A stretch of 64,000 nucleotides of DNA from Undaria pinnatifida (lineage: Eukaryota; Sar; Phaeophyceae; Laminariales; Alariaceae): assembly GCA_012845835.1 (NCBI GenBank), contig JABAKD010000025.1, forward strand, positions 21,649,423-21,713,422, written 5' to 3'. Positions 46,255 to 56,559 of this stretch are shown here, in pieces (position 1 is the stretch's first letter; every line of letters starts with the position of its first letter). The notes under the pieces are model-generated. The model was not told the origin of the DNA. It worked only from the letters and a program-made list of their open reading frames with translations, and did no database searches. A program made the position numbers and the translations under genes.

Positions 46255-46700
46255 TCTAACCTTGCCTACTAATAGGATTTTTTCTGCCAATAGGCTTTTG
46301 TCCTGACCTTTGCATTGTAATTATTTCAATTTTTTTGTCTGTGATCAGGTCTGCTAATAGGAATGGTTCGCACAATAGGCTGCTTCCCTGATTTTTCAAT
46401 TAAGTTGTTTTACCAACTTGTTTTTTGGTTTTGCCCATTAATAGGAATTGTTCGGGCGATAGGTTTCCGTCCTGACCTTCCAATTGTTATTGTTTTATCA
46501 ATATATTTCGTGTCTTGTCTATTAGTGAGAATGGTTCACACAGTAGGTTCATGCTGTGTGATCTTTCAATTGAAATTAATTGTTATTGTTTCAACAATTT
46601 GTTTCTGGTATTGTGTATTCTTAGGGATGGTTCGGTCAATAGATTTCTGTCCTGAACTTTCAAATGCATCGTCGTGTTTTCATTCATTTACTGAGATCTG
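46255..46700. repeat. About 85-bp array inside the 2.3-kb element
   Basis: Four to five copies of AATAGGAATGGTTCGCACAATAGG-type sequence (quoted in parts: AATAGGAATGGTTCGCACAA, TTTCAATTGTTATTGTTT) at spacings of 84-88 bp, e.g. 46356 and 46440. Confidence 0.7.
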
Positions 46701-46734
46701 TCCTGACGTTTAGAAAAAATCATGGCCGCATTAT

Positions 46735-47140
46735 CGACCAATAGATAGCAGCCGAACAAAATTGTGGCCGAAAGTCCGATCAATAGACAGCACCCGAAAT
46801 CATTTGTAGCCGCCATTCCGATTAATAGACAGCACCCCAAATCAATTGTCGCCGCAATTCCACAATTAATAGACAGCACTCGAAATCAGTTGTAGCCGCA
46901 TTTCCGATTAATAGAGAGAAGACAAAATGAGTTGTGGTTGCAATTCCGATTGATAGACCGCAGCCCAAATCAGTTGTAGCCACAATTCCAACTAATAGAC
47001 AGCAACCAATGTGGCCGTGATTCCAATTTATTGACAGCACCCCATATCAATTTTGCCACAAATCCAATTAAAGGCAGCACCCGAAATCAATAGTGGTCGC
47101 AATTCTAATTAATAGACAGCACCCGAATCAAATGTGGTCA
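46735..47140. repeat. 42-44-bp array 2 inside the 2.3-kb element
   Basis: About nine copies of CAATTCCGATTAATAGACAG + CACCCGAAATCAATTGTGGCC, spaced 42-44 bp (46782, 46824, 46868). It aligns head to tail with array 1, so both arrays descend from one 42-mer. Confidence 0.85.
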
Positions 47141-47329
47141 CAATAGACTATCATAATTGGACTTGTCCAGGGTGTAATATTATTGGGTGTAATATTATTG
47201 AAACAGTTGTGAGTTCTTGCCGCTGAACTGATGTTTCCACCCATCTACATCCAGCACAACCAGTATCCGTGCCGATTCCGAGCTCTGAGGCCACAAATCA
47301 TAAAAGCTTATCACGGTGTCTGATATTCG

Positions 47330-47530
47330 AGACGGGGCAAGATGGGACATTTTGAAACTGTAGGCGGGAGAAAAATTGAAGACGAGACGGGACGGGACGT
47401 TGAAATGACGACCAAACAGGTTGTTTGAGACGGGATGGGACGAGACAGTAGGTGTAATAATTCTCAACGGGACGGGACGGTAAATTTCAACTGGCTTGAT
47501 TCTCACGACGGGACGGTAAAAAATACCAGG
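47330..47530. repeat. GGGACGG-rich degenerate repeat, second locus
   Basis: GACGGGACGGGACG, GGGACGGTAAATTTCAACTG and GACGGGACGGTAAAAAATAC; same motif set as 27080-27320 in opposite polarity. Confidence 0.6.
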
Positions 47531-47975
47531 GTAGGTCACAGAACAGGCTCCAATCGCTCTGGCGTTGAAGAATAGACACCACACCCATGAAATACTATCA
47601 GGAAAAAATAAAACGGACCGAAAGTGGTATACACGCCTATATCACAGGATCAGCAAATCGTACAGCCGCCAAAAAATATATATATAAAAGTGCAATCGGA
47701 AGTGTGTGTGTGTGTTCTTCACATTAAACCGTTCTTCTACTCGTCGACATCCAGCACACCCAGTGTCCGTACTGATTCTTCACCCTAGAGAGATCAGCTC
47801 TGTGGTCACAAGCTACGACACAGAGATAATGCATCGTAATGCATTCGACAACGCAATGTCATGCCCTAGTACTGGGTACGACAGGCACAACATACATACG
47901 TCAGCAACAGAAATACATTGGAAGAGAGAATACGAAATAAACAAAAACAAAATAAACAAAAACAAAAAAAAGTAA
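47530..47975 (+). mobile_element. A-tailed TATA-containing repeat, copy 3, including right inverted-repeat arm
   Basis: The first part (GGTCACAGAACAGGCTCCAA, GGTATACACGCCTATATCAC, TATATATAAAAGTGCAATCGG) is a diverged copy of the head of 30285-30835. From 47705 it continues as the inverted-repeat arm matching 43545-43843 and ends in AATAAACAAAAACAAAATAA. The A tail and TATA-like box suggest a retroposon. Confidence 0.7.
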
Positions 47976-48107
47976 GCGGGCACAACTATAACGTTAAATG
48001 TCATCCAATCAACCAACCAGCCAGTGCTTCAATACGCATGCGCACGAAAGACCCAAGACATTTGAAAATAAACATAAAAGAAGAAGATAAAAAAATTGGG
48101 CCAACGT

Positions 48108-48493
48108 GGTGTGTGTGTGTTCTTCACATTAAACCGTTCTTCTACTCGTCGACATCCAGCACACCCAGTGTCCGTACTGATTCTTCACCCTAGAGAGATG
48201 TGCTGGGTTGAATACGTTACCATGTTACTATCCTCGTGTCTACATCTATTGCGGTTAGCATTGCATTGCCAAATCACCTTGCTGCATTCGCCATGTGTAT
48301 CCCCTGTATTATTCCTGTAATGCACCTGGTGGTTCGTGACCACGGAGCTCGAATGCATTACGATGCATTATCTCTGTGTCGTAGCTTGTGACCACAGAGC
48401 TGATCTCTCTAGGGTGAAGAATCAGTACGGACACTGGGTGTGCTGGATGTCGACGAGTAGAAGAACGGTTTAATGTGAAGAACACACACACAC
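48108..48493. repeat. Fold-back structure with 90-bp arms
   Basis: The arm 48108-48200 (TGTGTTCTTCACATTAAACC ... CCCTAGAGAGAT) is repeated in inverse orientation at 48403-48493 (ATCTCTCTAGGG ... GGTTTAATGTGAAGAACACA), around a loop of about 200 bases. The arms are also copies of part of 47705-47800. Confidence 0.85.
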
Positions 48494-48949
48494 TCTCTTG
48501 GAGCCATCGACACGGACGTTGGTTGGGCTGGATGTACATAGTAGAGGGGCGAAAAAAATTCTGTTCGTCTTGAGCATGTATGTGTTCTTCTTGGAACCTT
48601 TTCTTTCCGATGTTCTCGCGACATATTCTTCGGAACACCTACCTGTCGTTTGTTTTGCTTTGTTTTTTTATTATTTTCTCTTTCCCCCCCCCCCGTTTTT
48701 CTTTCTTCTTTTTTTCCCTTTTCTTTACGTGGTCTGGCTTGTCTTGTTGTGTTCTCGTACGCTGTACGCTAGCATTGCGCTAGTCTTACCTCGATGAGTT
48801 GCAACTGTTTAGTTTACTCTGTTTTACGGAGTCTGACCACAGAATTCCCATCTCTCTCCACTAAAATCAAGATTCAGACGGACACTCTGGGAATCTGATG
48901 CCTTTGATAGAAAGAACGGTGTGAAGACGACACACATGCTGGGTAAGGT

Positions 48950-49405
48950 ACGTATATACTCGAGTATGTCCGGGTAAAATGTCCGGGTACGCACCCGTAC
49001 CCTACGTTAGGTATGGGCCTCGATACCTTACCTAAGTGTTAGGTACGGTAGGTACGGAATACGATGCCTTACCTCACGTTTTAGGTACGATAGCTACGCT
49101 GCTCCAATACTTTCCCGGGTATAGGTATGCTCGTTGACGAAATACCCGGGTCTAGGTACAAGCCTTGGAGCGACCTCAATACCTTACCAAAAGTTTTAGG
49201 TACGATAAGTACGCCGCTTCGATACTTGCCCGGGTACAGGTATTGCCGTCGACGAAATACCCGGTTTTAGGTTCGAGCGTTCGGGCTACCTCAATACCTT
49301 ACTTGAGTTTTAGGTACGTGTTAGGTACGGATCCTGATGCCTTACCTAAGTGTTAGGTGCGTTTCGTACGGCTGTCAAAACCTTATCTAAGTTTTAGGTA
49401 CGCCA
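48950..49405. repeat. 114-115-bp minisatellite, about three units
   Basis: TTTTAGGTACG starts near 49079, 49194 and 49308. Units contain AATACCCGGG, CTCAATACCTTAC and many GGTACG motifs. Degenerate GGTACG repeats continue at 49630-49690. Confidence 0.8.
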
Positions 49406-49409
49406 GGTG

Positions 49410-49495
49410 TTTTTTGTGTTGTCTTCACATTGAACCGTTCCTGCTATCCAAGACATCAGTACACCCGGAGTCCGTGCTGATTCTTCATCCATGAG
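49410..49495 (+). repeat. Diverged copy of the inverted-repeat arm
   Basis: GTGTTGTCTTCACATTGAAC, then ACACCCGGAGTCCGTGCTGA: the 47.7-kb arm with many substitutions. Another decayed copy lies at 48860-48935 on the minus strand. Confidence 0.55.
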
Positions 49496-50339
49496 AGGTA
49501 GAAATTTTGTGGTGCCACAGACTATGGAACAGGGTAAACCGAACAGTCCCAATTCATCAAGGTAAAGCAAGCGAAATGCTCGCGTACCGGGTACGAGAAC
49601 ACAACGAAACAAGCCAGACCGTAAATAAGAGGTACGTTAGGTACGACCTCAGAAACTTACCCGAGGTATACCTTGCCTAACACGACCTTGGAAACATCAG
49701 TTTACTGTGACGAACGCGCAGACCACACATGTTACACTCTATGTAGTGGCAAATGACATCCGAAATTGATATACCGACAAGTGCATTGCGCGGCAAGCCA
49801 CAGATTTGCATGTGGCCATTGCTGTCGGCAAGGTGTGACACGTTTTCTATGCTATTCGCCTCTGAAGATCCTCCGAAACGGTGACTGGTCTCGCCGTGTT
49901 ATCACATATGTCGGATTTATATCGCTGCCATCGCACCTGTTGCTCGAGAACCTCTGTCTCCGACAGCAGACGATACTACACTGGAAAAGGCACGACCTAG
50001 CTGTTCAGGTGCCGACAGGGTGGCACGAAAGCAGACAATGTTTTTGCGAGCTCAAGCGCGTACCGTTTCCGTGGTGCCTCAAATCAAGCGCCACAAAGTG
50101 GCGTCTCGGTAGCATTCACCAGAATTGGGGCTCGGACAAAAGCGGACGAATGACCATGTGGATGGACTCATCAGCCACATGTACTACACTGAGTATTGCT
50201 GTACTTGTACTGGAGAATGGAAACAAAAAGCATCAATACCAGCGAAGAAAACAGAAACATTTTTTTCTGTTGTCACTCCTCCCATTATATCCGCACTATA
50301 ATATTTTCTCTTTGGGTTTCCCTCACAAGACTTTAGACA

Positions 50340-50638
50340 GAACTCAGATCCGGGGTGACTAGGCAGGCTCGTCTCCCTCCTCCCCTATACGGTACGCGCC
50401 TTCGGTTTTGTAGCGTGCAAGACTCGAGCACTTTCTTTCCTCTCGTCGACTGGCATCGAAATACGCCCACTACTCACGCTGCTAGGCGCTCTCAGCAATT
50501 GGTTTCTTTGAATTTGTTTTTTTTTTTTTATCTTGAAACACAACAATCCGACCCACGACGGGATTCGACCCCAAAAACCAACCCTATCAACAGCACCAGA
50601 ATTCGAGGGTAACCCATATTGACAGACAGACGGGGCGA
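50340..50638 (-). mobile_element. tRNA-derived SINE copy 4
   Basis: The minus strand has a strong B box (GGGGTCGAATCCC), a decayed A box, the body GAGAGCGCCTAGCAGCGTG and the 3' part CACCCCGGATCTGAGTT shared with copies 1 and 2. Confidence 0.65.
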
Positions 50639-51417
50639 GCGGCGTCTACGAACGAGGTATTGGATAGGGGGGGGCTTGCTCGTAGTACCTGGCTTGCCTA
50701 TGTAATGCGTATCATTACGCTGACGGCAACGAGTACATTTTGCGCCGCACCTGAGCCAGTCCTCCAGCTTATCCGATCAGTCAAATCCTCCAACCCCATT
50801 TCCACGATGGACACATGAAACTTCGAACAACGTCACAGGCCGTATGCAGCTTGCAGGTGCGATGTGATATGTTGCGGGTTTGCAGCATTGAGGGTCGCAC
50901 CCTAGTACCGCAGTACTTGATTCCCGCCCGGCCGCTACCCCACACGTGGACTTCACAAAAATCGAAAAAAAAAAGGCGCGTATTCTTACAAGGTTTCTGC
51001 GCCTGACGCCGCCCGCTCAATGAAGCGAATCCATAACCTTGACAACGCGACGACAGCAGTGGCCGGTGAGACCACACGGAACATGACAATAATCAGCGTT
51101 TCAACAAGTGTGGGAAAGAGCAGCGCGACAAACGCCGTCAACGGGTCAAACTCCTAACTGGATTGAGCTACGGCGTTGGTGGTTCTTGTATTTATTTGTC
51201 ATGATAAGTTCTCGTGCTCAACCAACCTGATACATACACGTGCGATAATGGTACTTGCACAAGCAGTATTATTAAAAGTTTAGCGTTTGGAAACATTATT
51301 ATTGGGTCATGCAATCATAGCGCGTCGGCGTAGAAACCGTCCTGGGTCATCGTACGACCGACCTTGCATTTTTGTTTGTTTGTTAGTTATTTTTGTGTGT
51401 TAATTAGTTATTTCGTT

Positions 51418-51422
51418 GGTTG

Positions 51423-51475
<53 letters not shown>

Positions 51476-51476
51476 C

Positions 51477-51515
<39 letters not shown>

Positions 51516-51520
51516 CTAGC

Positions 51521-51608
<88 letters not shown>

Positions 51609-51613
51609 CAGTC

Positions 51614-51646
<33 letters not shown>

Positions 51647-51860
51647 GTTTGTTTGTTTGTTTGTTTGTTTGTTTGTTTGTTTGTTTGTTTGTTTGTTTGT
51701 TTGTTTGTTTGTTTGTTTGTTTGTTTGTTTGTTTGTTTGTTTGTTTGTTTGTTTGTTTGTTTGTTTGTTTGTTTGTTTGTTTGTTTGTTTGTTTGTTTGT
51801 TTGTTTGTTTGTTTGTTTGTTTGTTGTTTGTTTGTTTGTTTGTTTGTTCGTTTGTTCGTA
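51418..51860. repeat. Compound microsatellite (TTAG)n-(TTTG)n
   Basis: About 55 TTAG units with a few TAGC or GTCA variants (51418 to about 51643), directly followed by about 53 TTTG units to about 51860. The minus-strand frame that appears as a long TNKQ repeat is this microsatellite. Confidence 0.95.
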
Positions 51861-51884
51861 TTTTCTTAATCCCAAATACTATCC

Positions 51885-51950
51885 TCGCACTACTCTCGCG
51901 CTCCCTGGCAGTAATCCTCCAGAAGACCTCACAACGTGGCCGCCCGGAAC
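51885..51950 (-). mobile_element. SINE 3'-tail fragment
   Basis: GCACTACTCTCGCGCTCCCT on the plus strand matches the 3' end of SINE copy 2 (36955-36980). Confidence 0.4.
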
Positions 51951-52093
51951 TTAGAGGGTAGGGTTTACGCTCTCTCAGTGGCCGAAGGCTATGTGGTGGT
52001 TGGCAGATCGGAAAAAAAAATCCAAAAGCGGCGCAGCCGCGTTTCTCGCCCATTTTCGGCCCGTTTGGGGTCCGGGTTGGAGTCAGGGCTACG

Positions 52094-52135
52094 GTCAGGG
52101 TTAGGGTTAGGGTTAGGGTGAGGGCGAGGGGGTGG
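52094..52135. repeat. Short interstitial telomere-like repeat
   Basis: GGTCAGGGTTAGGGTTAGGG followed by TTAGGGTGAGGGCGAGGG. Too short to be a chromosome end. Confidence 0.7.
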
Positions 52136-52825
52136 GGTGGGTCTACCCCCGTACCTCTATCCGACCAGGAAGTGCTTTCTGCTCGCAAACGCGAACAGCC
52201 CACCACCCCAAAGATCCGGGTGGCCAACTTGTTAGGTGAGCTCCAGTAATAACTCAGATCCGCGGATATATCAAAGGATATCAAAGGATCAATCACATGT
52301 ACTGCTGTATCATCTATAGGCCTGTAGGCGCGGCTCTTCTTTCCATGCAGTAAGCAATGACATACATACCCTTTTTCGAAATGACTATATTCGACGTGTC
52401 TCGGAACATGGCTGAGCGCAATGACACGGTCTCGAACTAAGACACGTGCAATAGTTGATACGCGGAGGAACCATGTCATACGTATACCCTACGTAGTGCT
52501 TGCGACCAGCTGTTATCAGCCTGTTACGTGCATGCTAAGCGCCATTTCTTTCTCGTACGCAGTAAAACCCAATATAGGCGTACTACTGCCTCGAAGAAAA
52601 GTCCACAAGACGATCGCTGCTGTCGTGATGGTGTGCATGCGGCTTGTGGGTCTCCGCGTGCCGTCCTGCTGCTGCCGTTCTCATCGCCTTAGCTCACTCA
52701 GCCCGCTCCTTCACACGTGCTCGCGTTGAACCTCAATTCCAGTCGGCGTCTTCTCTCCAAACAAAAATGCACCTCGCAGCTTACGTTGCTGATCGGAAAG
52801 AAAGCATTCTTTCCATTATGAACTC

Positions 52826-52892
52826 CGCCACCATCACCACCACCATACCACCACCACCACCACCACAACCACCACCACAACCACCACCACCA
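52826..52892. repeat. (CCA)n microsatellite
   Basis: About 60 bases of CACCAC/CCACAA trinucleotides. It lies in a 152-codon plus-strand open frame (52644-53102) that I cannot assign. Confidence 0.85.
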
Positions 52893-52899
52893 GCAATCC

Positions 52900-54025
52900 T
52901 ATTACTCCCCCTTGACCGGCGCATACTGTACTGTCTCGGAGGCCGGAGGACCGAGTTCCCGAAATGGTCCACGACCATTCAAACTCCTGACAGTCCTCTG
53001 GTTGCACACAAACCAAATATATTCTTCGTAGTAACTCCTTCCTCTCACCTTCGAAATGTTAGAGGTGGATGGGCGGGAGAAAACCTAGAAAATTTCTCGT
53101 AGATTTCGTTTCAATCACCAGTAGTAACGTCTTGTTCTTGATTGAGACGTTAACCGATCAAGTGACGCCGAGGGCATTGGGTTGCGGTGCTTTAAGGACT
53201 CTGAACAACGCAGTCATGAGAACAGTGCTTGTGAGCGCGTGCAACCCGTAAGTGTGAAAGGCCTGGATTCACATTATTTTCTCCGTGAATTGTGACGTTT
53301 GTCTGACCTACTCAGGCTTGGAGATTTCGATTAAATACGCTCTTGATATCCCCAACCTATGTTTATATCTTTGTCATTAATCATATTATAGAACGTGCAA
53401 CCTTACTATTTATTCTCCGTCAACAAAAAATACAGGTTGCTTCTCGTTCTGTTCCAGAATCTACTAAACAATCCTCGTATTTGTCGTTTATCTTTCGAAT
53501 TGGCTTGTTGTACGTTTTTCTCTAAGGCGTGGGAGGGAGTTTCCGCTGGCTTGACACGGTAATGACATCACTGATGGTATCTCCATGTTCTCATCTATAT
53601 TGCTATTGCTCCATGCAACAGCCCTGGTACGTCCCATGCAATAGCCCTACTATCACCCCATGCAATAACGTTATTATTTCGTGTAATAATCATTTTACTC
53701 CCTCCCTTTGCCCCCTCGACTTGCGCCCATCCACCTCAAAAATGAGCTCAAATATTGGGCATCTATCTGCATTTAGCACGCAGGTACATATTTCGTTCCC
53801 ACCCTCCCCCCCCCGTCCCCGTCCCCGTCCCCGGCGAACAACCCCTCCCCTCCCCGCCCCCTTTCAACAGCCCCTTCCCCCCCTCCACTCCCCCGGCCCC
53901 CCCTCCTCCCATCCTCCCTCCTCCCTCCCCGTCCACCCCACCTAAAATCAAAACCTGGACCAACGCCCGAATGGGTAGGGTGGACCGTAACTGGACCAAG
54001 TCCGGCGGAAGGCGGTCAGGGGTTT
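52900..54025. other. Stretch without a supported gene
   Basis: C-rich low complexity at 53795-53945 and plain sequence otherwise. No gene recognised. Confidence 0.35.
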
Positions 54026-54029
54026 TGTT

Positions 54030-54363
54030 AGTGGGGTGAGCTTGCGCAAGTCCCACACCACCCGGAAAGATGACGTTCCGGGTGGCTATCTCCACCGAAA
54101 CTGACCCTCAGGGGACAGGCCGGGTCGACATACACACGCATCCGTATACAACTATAGCTTGCGCTGCCGGGGTTGTAACGAAGACCACTGATAGGGACAG
54201 CTTACGCTATACCTACAGTGGGACCCGAAGGGTGCGCCAGTTAGCGTTGGGCTACAAAAGCAGCTGAGTTAAATGGACACACGACGCGTATGAGAATACG
54301 TGGAAGTGTGGTGAGCTAAAGCTTTATTTTTCCTCATCCTCCGGAGGATAAAAAAAAAAAAAA
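54030..54363 (+). mobile_element. Retroposon B, full copy with A tail
   Basis: Starts near GGGTGAGCTTGCGCAAGTCC, then the hairpin CCACCCGGAA (54058-54067)/TTCCGGGTGG (54076-54085), CGCATCCGTATACAAC, GTTGTAACGAAGACCACTG, CTAAAGCTTTATTTTTCC, the palindrome TCCTCCGGAGGA and a 13-16-base A run ending at 54363. Confidence 0.75.
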
Positions 54364-54504
54364 ATGCCTGCCAGAGTTATAAACGCCACCCGGCCGGTGA
54401 TATCATCTCTTTACTTTTCGAGCCACCCATGCAGTAGCTCCATTTCATTTTTATGGTCTGCACTATTTAATGAACCCCCACCACCACCACCACCTTCCTC
54501 GCTA

Positions 54505-54570
54505 TGTTCATACGACTACGGCCAGATGCACAAATTGAATACACCTGCCCCCTTTCCCACCACCTCTACC
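54505..54570 (+). mobile_element. Detached LINE-type 3' tail
   Basis: CATACGACTACGGCCAGATG followed by CACAAATTGAATAC and a C-rich run: the tail seen on the minus strand at 25150-25250. Confidence 0.5.
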
Positions 54571-54707
54571 ATCACCCTACCATCATTATGCGTGCAGTAA
54601 GCTCCTACTAATGTATGCGACCTGTCCCCCCTACACCAGACCCGTATCCTCACCAGTCCTACGACTACTACACCTGAAGGATATACACAACAAGCTGGTG
54701 CACGCCA

Positions 54708-55228
54708 CAGCTGTCAGATTTTGTCCCCCTCAAAAACGGGTACTATATAGTTTCTGCGCACAGCGAGATTAACATCATCCTGTAGACCCTGGGACAAGCT
54801 ACACTATGTGGTTCAAAGTGGAGTCGCTGACATATATGACCTATATTCATGCATTCTAACATAGTCTAGAGGTACAGAGTAGCAGCTTTCGTCTGAAACG
54901 GTCCCTGCATGACGGGGCTCGATGATCTAACATCGTCGAAAACGGGTCATTTGTTTTTTTTTTGCATCATTTTCGTCGTGCACCCAGGCCACGGGATTGT
55001 TTCAATCGGTACCATCACTTTGGACTTTTCTCCAAGAACAGGTTTTGGGAGGAGCCTTAAGACCCCAAAATAAGGAGCGAACTCAGAACAAGCACCTGGT
55101 GCACCTCTATATCGTATAATCGACCTATATCCTTGATGGGGATGCACACCCAGTAGTACGCACGCGATCGGAGTATCACAAACCGCCTGTAGAGACGAGT
55201 TTCTACGAAATCTTCGATCTCACAGCTT
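54708..55228 (+). mobile_element. CAGCTG-MITE with internal insertion
   Basis: Left end CAGCTGTCAGATTTTGTCCC, right end CTTCGATCTCACAGCTTGG. The two halves match 38484-38703 but are separated by about 265 extra bases (54840-55105). The boundary motif GACCTATAT occurs on both sides of the insertion. Confidence 0.7.
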
Positions 55229-55741
55229 GGGTGTGTTCATCCTTTTATAATAATACAGGTATATTTTGACGGCTGAAACAAGTGTGTTGTTTCATTTCGA
55301 AAAAATAAATCAAGCGCTCAGTTCCTGGCCCCGACGTGGCAGCCTGAGTGTCCCGAGAAAACCGATGGCCATGTACGGCTCACGCTTTTGGTGGCGCCCG
55401 TTCTAACACATCGATTCTTCGGATCAATCACCCCATCCGGGAACTTCTTGTTAGTAGTCGAGATTAACAATCACGAGAGTTTTCTAGAATTTTGGAAAGA
55501 GTCGTTCCGTTCTTTTCACGATATGAATTCCGACCTTCCCCAACACCTTGTACAGGTGAGCTGAATACTGTGGCGCGCCGGTGCTCTACTCAGGAATGAC
55601 CATGGATGCTCTCTGGGACTCCGGAAGAGCAAAACCTATCAGCGATGCGGCGACACGCACCTTTGATCATCATGTTAAAACTCAAGAGTTTCCATCAGTA
55701 GGAATGCAGGGGTGTGGCGTTTTGGAGCCACGCTTTAGTTT

Positions 55742-56275
55742 GTGCATTCTCTGGTAGTGTGTGAGATGGTCGTTCGAAGATTTTTAGGAACAAGTGTGCA
55801 CCGCCCGACGCCTGGCGCAGAACGCCAGATCTCACTCGTCGGTTTTCATTCGACCTATAGACTACAGGTGTATGAGTGTGCCTTTGCATTACATCAAGAG
55901 GAGAAGAGAGGTGACTTCAGAAAAGTAGCGATCGACGCCCACCGCATGTTCCATCATGACTTGACAGCACTAACAACCCGAACATCAGGCCTGGGCTGGA
56001 CCATCGTCGGTCTGCCACCTATACAGGGGGGTACACAGGAGCGTAGAAAACCGGTAGACCCGAGTAGTCCACTCCAAACGTTAATTCACACCATAGCAAT
56101 TGTTTATGTTATGCATACTGAATTCCACAGACGTCTGACCAGTTTTGTCCCCCTCAATGCAGGTTACACAGTTTCCGTGCGCAGAACAAGACTGATCGGC
56201 TTAGTTCTGTTGACCCTGGCGTTAACAGGGGAGTCACCGACCTGTATCCTCCACGAGGGTATACACACCCCGTAA
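55742..56275 (+). other. Unassigned 177-codon open frame
   Basis: An uninterrupted plus-strand frame with a mid-part YECAFALHQEEKRGDFRKVA of ordinary protein-like composition. Its last 45 codons run into a CAGCTG-MITE, so the frame as a whole is unlikely to be an intact gene. It starts at a non-ATG codon. No family recognised. Confidence 0.2.
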
Positions 56276-56552
56276 TGCGCGCAATCGAAGTATCACACGC
56301 AGGTTGCAAAGCTGATCTTTGACCAAAGAAAAACAAAAAAATGGTCGATCTCAAAGCTGAACCGTATTTTTTCACATTTTTAATACTCCGTATATATTAT
56401 ACTCACACCGCTTGCAAAGATTTAACTCAAAATCACTCTCGGGCGATCTCACAGCCGAACAGTATTTTTTCACATCTAAAATATATGTTTGGCCACGCAG
56501 CTTGCAAAGATTAGTTTCTCCCACGAAATCTTCGATCTCACAGCTGGAGTGT
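56129..56552 (+). mobile_element. CAGCTG-MITE followed by two extra right ends
   Basis: A diverged full copy (56129-56360) is followed by two more right-end pieces, 56400-56462 and 56494-56552, each with GCTTGCAAAGAT and ending GATCTCACAGC(C/T)G. The right end is thus present three times in a row. Confidence 0.7.
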
Positions 56553-56559
56553 ACTTAGT

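Larger units (their letters stand above)
44853..47174. mobile_element. 2.3-kb inverted-repeat-ended element built of internal arrays
   Basis: Left end CACCCTGGACAA (44853-44864) followed by TCCAATAGTCTATT. Right end, read inward on the minus strand, is CACCCTGGACAAGTCCAATT and then TAGTCTATTG. Between them lie three repeat arrays, many AATTG and CAATAGAC motifs and palindromes such as GCAATAGACTATTGC. A third end-like sequence, GGTCCAGGGTG at 45784-45794, suggests a nested unit 44853-45794. No transposase is visible and no clear target duplication. Superfamily unknown. Confidence 0.65.

Noticed and set aside
49766-50362. 198-codon plus-strand frame
   Set aside because: No family motif, a non-ATG start, and its end runs into a SINE. 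Could be tested by transcripts, but not supportable now.
51418-51860. CRISPR array
   Set aside because: The regular repeats are pure tetranucleotides without spacers; no cas-like genes exist, and the DNA is eukaryotic.
51640-52479. 279-codon minus-strand frame with a Thr-Asn-Lys-Gln repeat
   Set aside because: The repeat is the (TTTG)n microsatellite read in one frame; the rest crosses a SINE tail and telomere-like repeats.
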